Source of the DNA: Caprella mutica
Lineage: Eukaryota > Arthropoda > Malacostraca > Amphipoda > Caprellidae
DNA: 64,000 bases
Assembly (NCBI GenBank): GCA_947561585.1
Contig: CANNZV010000325.1
Location: 186,001-250,000, forward strand
Reading direction: 5' to 3'
Each line of letters begins with the position of its first letter. Position 1 is the first letter of the stretch. The notes beneath the pieces were generated by a model. It searched no databases, was not told the origin of the DNA, and saw only the letters and a list, made by a program, of their open reading frames with translations. Shown piece by piece: positions 58,870 through 64,000 of this stretch. A program made the position numbers and the translations under genes.

Positions 58870-58887
58870 TGGCGCCCAAACAGGGAC
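58870..58887 (+). promoter_or_regulatory. Primer binding site, tRNA-Lys type
   Basis: TGGCGCCCAAACAGGGAC follows the LTR end directly. From memory it differs by one base from the site complementary to the 3' end of tRNA-Lys(UUU). It would prime minus-strand DNA synthesis. Confidence 0.75.
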
Positions 58888-59010
58888 TAGAGGTGGTCCA
58901 GCTGCTGTACTTCTATCTATGGTTTGTCCTTTGTATCTGCTCCCCCCCCCCCATCTATCCTAACTCCATTTATTCCAGATTTAATATTTAGACTTTGATA
59001 ATCTTTCGAT

Positions 59011-62000
59011 ATGTCTGAATCCATTGAATTACTCGTACATTCGCGAAGATTTGTTCGTGCCTCAATTACTAGACTTTATAATACTACTGATTTTCATGGT
59101 TTAATTGAAGAGGACGAAAGGAAAGTTAAATTAATGAAAGTAAACGAGTTAAAAAATAGAGTTTTGGATTTAGACAGCCAAATTTTCAAAGTAATGATTA
59201 CCGGTGAGAGAAGTGAAGAAGAACTTTCATCAGAAGCTATTGCTTCTGAATCCTACCAGGATAAGTTGAGGGAACTCTTGGTTTCCTTAAGTTCCACTTC
59301 AGAAGACTCTGCAGTTACCTTCGCGTCACCGGTGGTGGATACTCCTAGGAGTCTGTTGAAGAGTCCTACAGCACCTCTACCTAAGTTCCACAGTAAGCCA
59401 GGTGAGAATTTGGAAACTTTTCTTGTTAGTTTTGAGGAGACTCTTTCTAAATTCAACTATACCGAATACGATAGACTGTTGTTGCTTAGGCAACAAGTTG
59501 AAGGAAGAGGTACTTTCTTATTAGAGTCCCTTGAACCTGACAAGCAAACTTATTCTGAGGCTAAGAAATTACTAGTTTCTGCTTTTGCTTCTGTTGATGT
59601 ACAGAAGTTTAACACACTTAAACAATTATCCGAAATGAAACTATCTATTTCTGAAGAACCATTCAAATATATTGGTGAAATGAGGAAAATTTCTCAATCA
59701 TTCGACTCATTGAAAATTAATGTAGATGATGTCATGAGATATTTTTTTTATAATGGAATGAATGAAAAGTTTAAAGCCCAAGTAGTTGCGGTAACTAATA
59801 ACGTGAGACCTTCGCTGTCAGAATTGTTTGCTAGTTTCTTTGATGCAAATGAAAGATACTTAGCTGCGCAAAAAGAGAGTAGAGTTACTAAATTTGATAA
59901 CTATAAATCTACTTCTTTAGCACTCTCCGCTGAAGTTAGTTCCGATAATCCATTTGTTAACTGTACTCTTTGCAGAAACGACAGAAATTCTGATCATGCA
60001 ATTAATAAGTGTAATAAATACCCTCTTGCCAGGGAAAAAATGCTGAGATTAAAATCACTGAATGGGTGTGAGAAGTGTGGCAACTTAACTCATAACAGTT
60101 CTTCATGCCAGTTTAAATTTAGAAACAAATGTAAATATTGTTCAGGCTGGCACTTTTCTTTCTTGTGTTTCAAATCTAAAATTGACGACCAAAAGAAACC
60201 CAATTTTAAATCTCAAACGGGTATGGCTTTGATAACAAATTCTTACAATGGTTTTTCCTACTCTGATTCTGTGCTGGCTACTTTTTCCTCTAAATTTGAG
60301 AATGGTACTAAAGTTAGATGTTTGAGAGATTCAGGTAGTCAGAGTACATTAATTTCTGAGAAAGCGCTGTCAATTGGTTCATATACCATATTGGAAGACC
60401 ATATTAAACTTACTATAAAGGGTATTAATTATGAGAGGGGTTATTTGTCAAAGAGAGTATTGTTGAGATTGGTGTTAAATAACGAATTAGTACTAATTGA
60501 AGCGTTAACCATTCCTGATATCTCGATATCCTTAGAATTACCTGGATTAGGTAAAATTATTAATGCATTTCTCGATAATGGTTATCGTTTAGCGGATGAA
60601 GATTTGCTCAATGGTTCTGATAGAATAGATAAAATCGATTTGATTGTTGGGGCAAATTCTGTTCAGTATTTTATGGATCAGGCGATTCAGTTTGGGAAAA
60701 CTAATAAATCTATTTGTCTAAATACACAGATTGGCACAATGTTAATAGGTAAACTGTCCACCATGCTTGACAATATAGATTTTCTCCCTCGTTATGAATC
60801 AACTATTGACAATAAAGACATGACTGTCCCATTTCTGACTAATTCAAATCATTTAATTACTGATGTGTTCACAGTTAATGTTTCAGATAGGGAGGAAGAA
60901 GTTGTGTCTGACCCAGATTTTGACGTAAATTTATTTAGACCTCAATTGGGTGATAGCTTAGAACAAGACTGTGATTTCTATTTGGGCAAGGATAATTTCG
61001 TTGAAGATTCGGTTAATTCAGACCTGGATAATAATTTGATTTCTTATTTGTTGAATAATTTGGAGCAAAACCAAGAAGGTAGATTAGTTAGTCCGTTACT
61101 TTGGAATAATAAAGTTAAAGACAAACTGGGAAAAAATTTCAATCTAGCTAAAAATGTCCTAATGTCTAATAAGAAAAAATTAGTCAAAGATTTGGAGAAA
61201 CTAGAATTGATGGACTCTGTGATAAGAGAGTTGTTAGAAATGGGAGTTGTTGAACCTTTGGATAATATTGAAGAATTCATGAATGATAATCCAGATCATA
61301 GTTTCCTTGCGCATATGCCTATTATTAAAATGGATAGAACGAGTACTAAGTGTAGAATAGTGTTCTTATCTAACTTGTGCGATAAGAGAGATCCAAATGT
61401 TATATCACATAATAAAGCTATGCTTAGTGGTCCCAATTTAAATCAGAAGTTGAGCACCGCTCTTCTTAATTTAAGATTTGGAAAAAACTTGCTTTGTTTT
61501 GATTTACGTAAAGCCTTTCTTCAGATAGAATTGCCAGATTCAGATCAGAGGAAACTACTTTTTCTTTGGTTTAAAGATCCCTTAAATGGCGATTTTTCGT
61601 TACAGGCATTTAAAAATGTGCGCTTGAGTTTTGGGTTACGTTGCAGTCCTACAATTCTGATGGTTTCCTTGTACAAAATTTTAATTGCTGATACCTTTAA
61701 AGACTCTGTTGAATTGAGAGATTTGAAGAAGTTAATTTATTCTCTAACGTATATGGATAATTGTGCGGTAGCGGCAGATACAGAAGATGAACTGATTGGA
61801 GCCTTCAATAAGTTGGACGGGATATTTAATCCTTACAAATTTAGCCTTCAGCAGTTTTGTACGAATAATGCTTCTTTGAACGAAATAATACCCAAAGATG
61901 AGAAGACTTCAGGTAAAGTAGTCGATTTGTTTGGGCTAGAATGGAACAAAGATAGAGATACTTTATCAACGAAGAATAAATCTTTGAATGAAAATGCGGA

Positions 62001-64000
62001 TACAAAACGCAAAATATTAAAGTCTATCGCGGAAAACTTTGACCCTTGTGGCTATGATGCTCCTGTAATGAACCGTGCCAGACTTTTCATGCATAAATTA
62101 CAAATGCAAAAGAATCTTGATTGGGATGCTAAGATTTTTAAGGATGATGCAAACGAATGGAAGAATATTTGCAAACAGGTTTATGCTGCCATTCCATTAG
62201 AGGTGTCTAGGTTTGTGGGTAGTAGGAATGATTCTTATAATCTTGTTGCATTTTGCGATAGTAGCAAACTTATGTATGGAACTACGATATACATTCAGAA
62301 TAGAAACACTAATGAGGTTCATTTTGTGATGGGGAAAAATCGGGTGGTGTCCAAACAGTTAGAAGATAAAACCATACCTTCTTTAGAATTAATGTCTGCC
62401 GTATTGGCTTCTGAGACTTTAATAGATTTAACTAAGGAGCTTAAAGGACCTCTTAGTTTGAACCCTATAGATGTTAAGGATTTGGTAGTGTATTCTGATA
62501 GTTTGGTTTCATTGAGTTGGATAAACTCTTATTTTTTGAAGTTGTCAAAGATGAACAAACAAAGCGTATTCGTTATGAATAGGTTGAAATCTTTGGAAAG
62601 ATTGACAGAGGTACATCCAATAACATTTTCATTTGTTGATGGTATTGCAAATCCGGCAGATTTGATATCAAGGGCAGTTTCCTATAAAATACTACTTAGA
62701 AGTAATTATCTAACGGGGCCTAAATTCTTGACCTCTTCACAGCCCGATATTAGTAGGGCAGACACCCTAAAGTTTACTATTCCAGGTGTACAGATGGAAA
62801 CTTGCTCAGCAGTTGGGGTGAGTATTGTAAGTGAAGATCCAATTCCAATATTAGATGTCACAAAATTTTCAAGTTTGACTAAGCTTATCAAAGTCACTGA
62901 GAAGGTTCAATTGTTTGTTGATAAATTGAAATCTAAGAAAAACCATTCTGTTGCTTCTAACTCGAGAGATTTATATGATCGTGCTCTTTCTTTGTTACTG
63001 AAATACGAACAAAACTCTCACTTTAGTGATGTTATAGCCTATTTTCAGAATACTAACGTTTCAAATGCTGAAATTCCCAATCTTGTGACTCAATTGAATA
63101 TTTTTATGGATAACAGGGGGTTATTACGGGTAGGTAATAAGCTGTTGAAGAGCGGTAAATTCTCCTCAGACTCTCACTGTCCTATTCTGTTGCCAAAAGA
63201 AGGTCATTTAACTTTGTTAATAGTGAGACATGCACATGAAAAGTTAAATCACTCTGGTATTTATACTATCTTGTCTGAATTACGAAAGACCTACTGGATA
63301 CCTCATTATTATTCGGTTGTAAAAAAGATCTTAAGAAAGTGTGTGCATTGCAAAAGATTTGAACAACGCACGATAAAATTAAATCAAAGTCCATATAGAG
63401 ATTTTAGATTTAAACCATCCAATGTTCCCTTTTCAGATTGCTTCATGGACCATTTGGGACCATTTACAGTTAAAAATACCGAAGGTCTTAAGCATAAGGT
63501 GTATATCTTATGTGTAACATGCTTGTGGACAAGATCTGTAAATCTGATTGTTTGTAAAGATTTGACTACTGAGGAATTTTTGCGCTCATTCCAAATTCAT
63601 ATCTTTATGTATGGTCTACCACAGAGAGTTTATTCTGATCTAGGTAGTCAATTGGTGGCTGGTACACGCATAATTTCTCACTTCTTGGAAGAGCAGTTAT
63701 CAAATGAATTTCTCACGGAGAATAATATTAAATTGCCTGAATTTAATCAATATTTCAAGGGTAATAGTAAATTGGGGTCCTTGGTTGAGAGTATGGTTAA
63801 ACAGGTCAAAAGACTTATTTTTGGTTCTATAAGAAATACCATACTATCTGATCGAGATTTTGAGTTTGTTGTGGCCCAGACAGTTAGTATGGTCAATAGA
63901 AGACCTGTTGCCTTCAAGGAATGTTTGAGGGGTGGGTTAGGTGATAAATTACCGAAATCTATAACTCCTCAAATGTTATTAACTGGTCATTCAGTTCCTC
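59011..64000 (+). CDS. BEL/Pao retrotransposon gag-pol, open to the window end
   Basis: A single frame of 1663 codons starts at ATG 59011 and has no stop before the window end, so it is cut off. Domains in order: a gag-like N-terminus with a conserved PLPKFHSKPGENLETFL segment; three zinc-knuckle-like Cys/His clusters (59962-60168); an aspartic protease with DSGSQSTLIS (Asp at 60328); a reverse transcriptase with FDLRKAFLQI (Asp at 61501) and the active-site box YMDN at 61750-61761; RNase H with Asp 62257, Glu 62386, Asp 62497 and Asp 62659; an integrase with an HHCC zinc finger (CVHC at 63340-63351) and D,D,E residues at 63448, 63637 and 63787. The domain order and RT style are those of BEL/Pao elements. 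No env is seen within the window. The intact frame implies a recent insertion. The second Asp of the usual YxDD box is Asn. Confidence 0.92.
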   Translation, partial: MSESIELLVHSRRFVRASITRLYNTTDFHGLIEEDERKVKLMKVNELKNRVLDLDSQIFKVMITGERSEEELSSEAIASESYQDKLRELLVSLSSTSEDSAVTFASPVVDTPRSLLKSPTAPLPKFHSKPGENLETFLVSFEETLSKFNYTEYDRLLLLRQQVEGRGTFLLESLEPDKQTYSEAKKLLVSAFASVDVQKFNTLKQLSEMKLSISEEPFKYIGEMRKISQSFDSLKINVDDVMRYFFYNGMNEKFKAQVVAVTNNVRPSLSELFASFFDANERYLAAQKESRVTKFDNYKSTSLALSAEVSSDNPFVNCTLCRNDRNSDHAINKCNKYPLAREKMLRLKSLNGCEKCGNLTHNSSSCQFKFRNKCKYCSGWHFSFLCFKSKIDDQKKPNFKSQTGMALITNSYNGFSYSDSVLATFSSKFENGTKVRCLRDSGSQSTLISEKALSIGSYTILEDHIKLTIKGINYERGYLSKRVLLRLVLNNELVLIEALTIPDISISLELPGLGKIINAFLDNGYRLADEDLLNGSDRIDKIDLIVGANSVQYFMDQAIQFGKTNKSICLNTQIGTMLIGKLSTMLDNIDFLPRYESTIDNKDMTVPFLTNSNHLITDVFTVNVSDREEEVVSDPDFDVNLFRPQLGDSLEQDCDFYLGKDNFVEDSVNSDLDNNLISYLLNNLEQNQEGRLVSPLLWNNKVKDKLGKNFNLAKNVLMSNKKKLVKDLEKLELMDSVIRELLEMGVVEPLDNIEEFMNDNPDHSFLAHMPIIKMDRTSTKCRIVFLSNLCDKRDPNVISHNKAMLSGPNLNQKLSTALLNLRFGKNLLCFDLRKAFLQIELPDSDQRKLLFLWFKDPLNGDFSLQAFKNVRLSFGLRCSPTILMVSLYKILIADTFKDSVELRDLKKLIYSLTYMDNCAVAADTEDELIGAFNKLDGIFNPYKFSLQQFCTNNASLNEIIPKDEKTSGKVVDLFGLEWNKDRDTLSTKNKSLNENADTKRKILKSIAENFDPCGYDAPVMNRARLFMHKLQMQKNLDWDAKIFKDDANEWKNICKQVYAAIPLEVSRFVGSRNDSYNLVAFCDSSKLMYGTTIYIQNRNTNEVHFVMGKNRVVSKQLEDKTIPSLELMSAVLASETLIDLTKELKGPLSLNPIDVKDLVVYSDSLVSLSWINSYFLKLSKMNKQSVFVMNRLKSLERLTEVHPITFSFVDGIANPADLISRAVSYKILLRSNYLTGPKFLTSSQPDISRADTLKFTIPGVQMETCSAVGVSIVSEDPIPILDVTKFSSLTKLIKVTEKVQLFVDKLKSKKNHSVASNSRDLYDRALSLLLKYEQNSHFSDVIAYFQNTNVSNAEIPNLVTQLNIFMDNRGLLRVGNKLLKSGKFSSDSHCPILLPKEGHLTLLIVRHAHEKLNHSGIYTILSELRKTYWIPHYYSVVKKILRKCVHCKRFEQRTIKLNQSPYRDFRFKPSNVPFSDCFMDHLGPFTVKNTEGLKHKVYILCVTCLWTRSVNLIVCKDLTTEEFLRSFQIHIFMYGLPQRVYSDLGSQLVAGTRIISHFLEEQLSNEFLTENNIKLPEFNQYFKGNSKLGSLVESMVKQVKRLIFGSIRNTILSDRDFEFVVAQTVSMVNRRPVAFKECLRGGLGDKLPKSITPQMLLTGHSVP

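Noticed and set aside
59253..62897. Minus-strand ORFs of 63-78 codons
   Set aside because: Shadows of the BEL/Pao gag-pol frame on the plus strand.

Overview
The window is animal nuclear DNA and most likely arthropod. It is strongly A+T-rich, with interrupted genes whose introns carry clear GT/AG borders. It also holds a BEL/Pao LTR retrotransposon, miniature inverted-repeat elements of several families, and an extreme load of minisatellites. I cannot name the species. The ORF-level proteins look invertebrate, and nothing in the window is bacterial or organellar.

Layout. (1) 81-2278, plus strand: the 3' part of a cohesin SA/STAG (stromalin) gene in six phase-consistent exons. Its tail carries an AT-hook-like stretch and what looks like a Spindlin/Tudor-type domain instead of the usual STAG tail. 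(2) 2.3-16.5 kb: intergenic DNA with piggyBac-like, mariner-like and PIF/Harbinger-like non-autonomous elements, a foldback element, a G-rich minisatellite and a block of decayed inverted repeats. (3) 16667-24088, plus strand: a five-exon gene that splices in phase to a protein of 1699 residues. A long, repeat-rich, disordered region is followed by a Lys-rich segment and a C-terminal domain related to mRNA cap guanine-N7 methyltransferase (RNMT), whose SAM-binding glycine motif is degenerate. A 28-bp minisatellite starts a few bases after its stop codon. (4) 26.3-36.1 kb, minus strand: the last two exons of an unidentified coiled-coil protein, separated by an 8.2-kb intron packed with satellites. 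Phase-consistent candidate exons at 41.9, 44.3 and 53.1 kb may extend this gene to about 27 kb. (5) 36-57 kb: array after array of unrelated minisatellites (15-35 bp units), including an 18-bp array of about 2.0 kb and a 26-bp array of about 1.6 kb with higher-order structure, interspersed with MITEs. (6) 57.6-64.0 kb, plus strand: a BEL/Pao retrotransposon with a probable 5' LTR, a tRNA-Lys-type primer binding site, and one open gag-pol frame running off the window end.

The genes do not form a pathway. STAG (cohesin) and the RNMT-like gene (mRNA cap biology by homology) are simply neighbours. The two observations most worth following are the degenerate RNMT-like domain on a giant disordered protein and the unusual STAG C-terminus. 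The satellite landscape is also remarkable: many unrelated units contain a dyad, and much of it lies inside introns of a transcribed gene.
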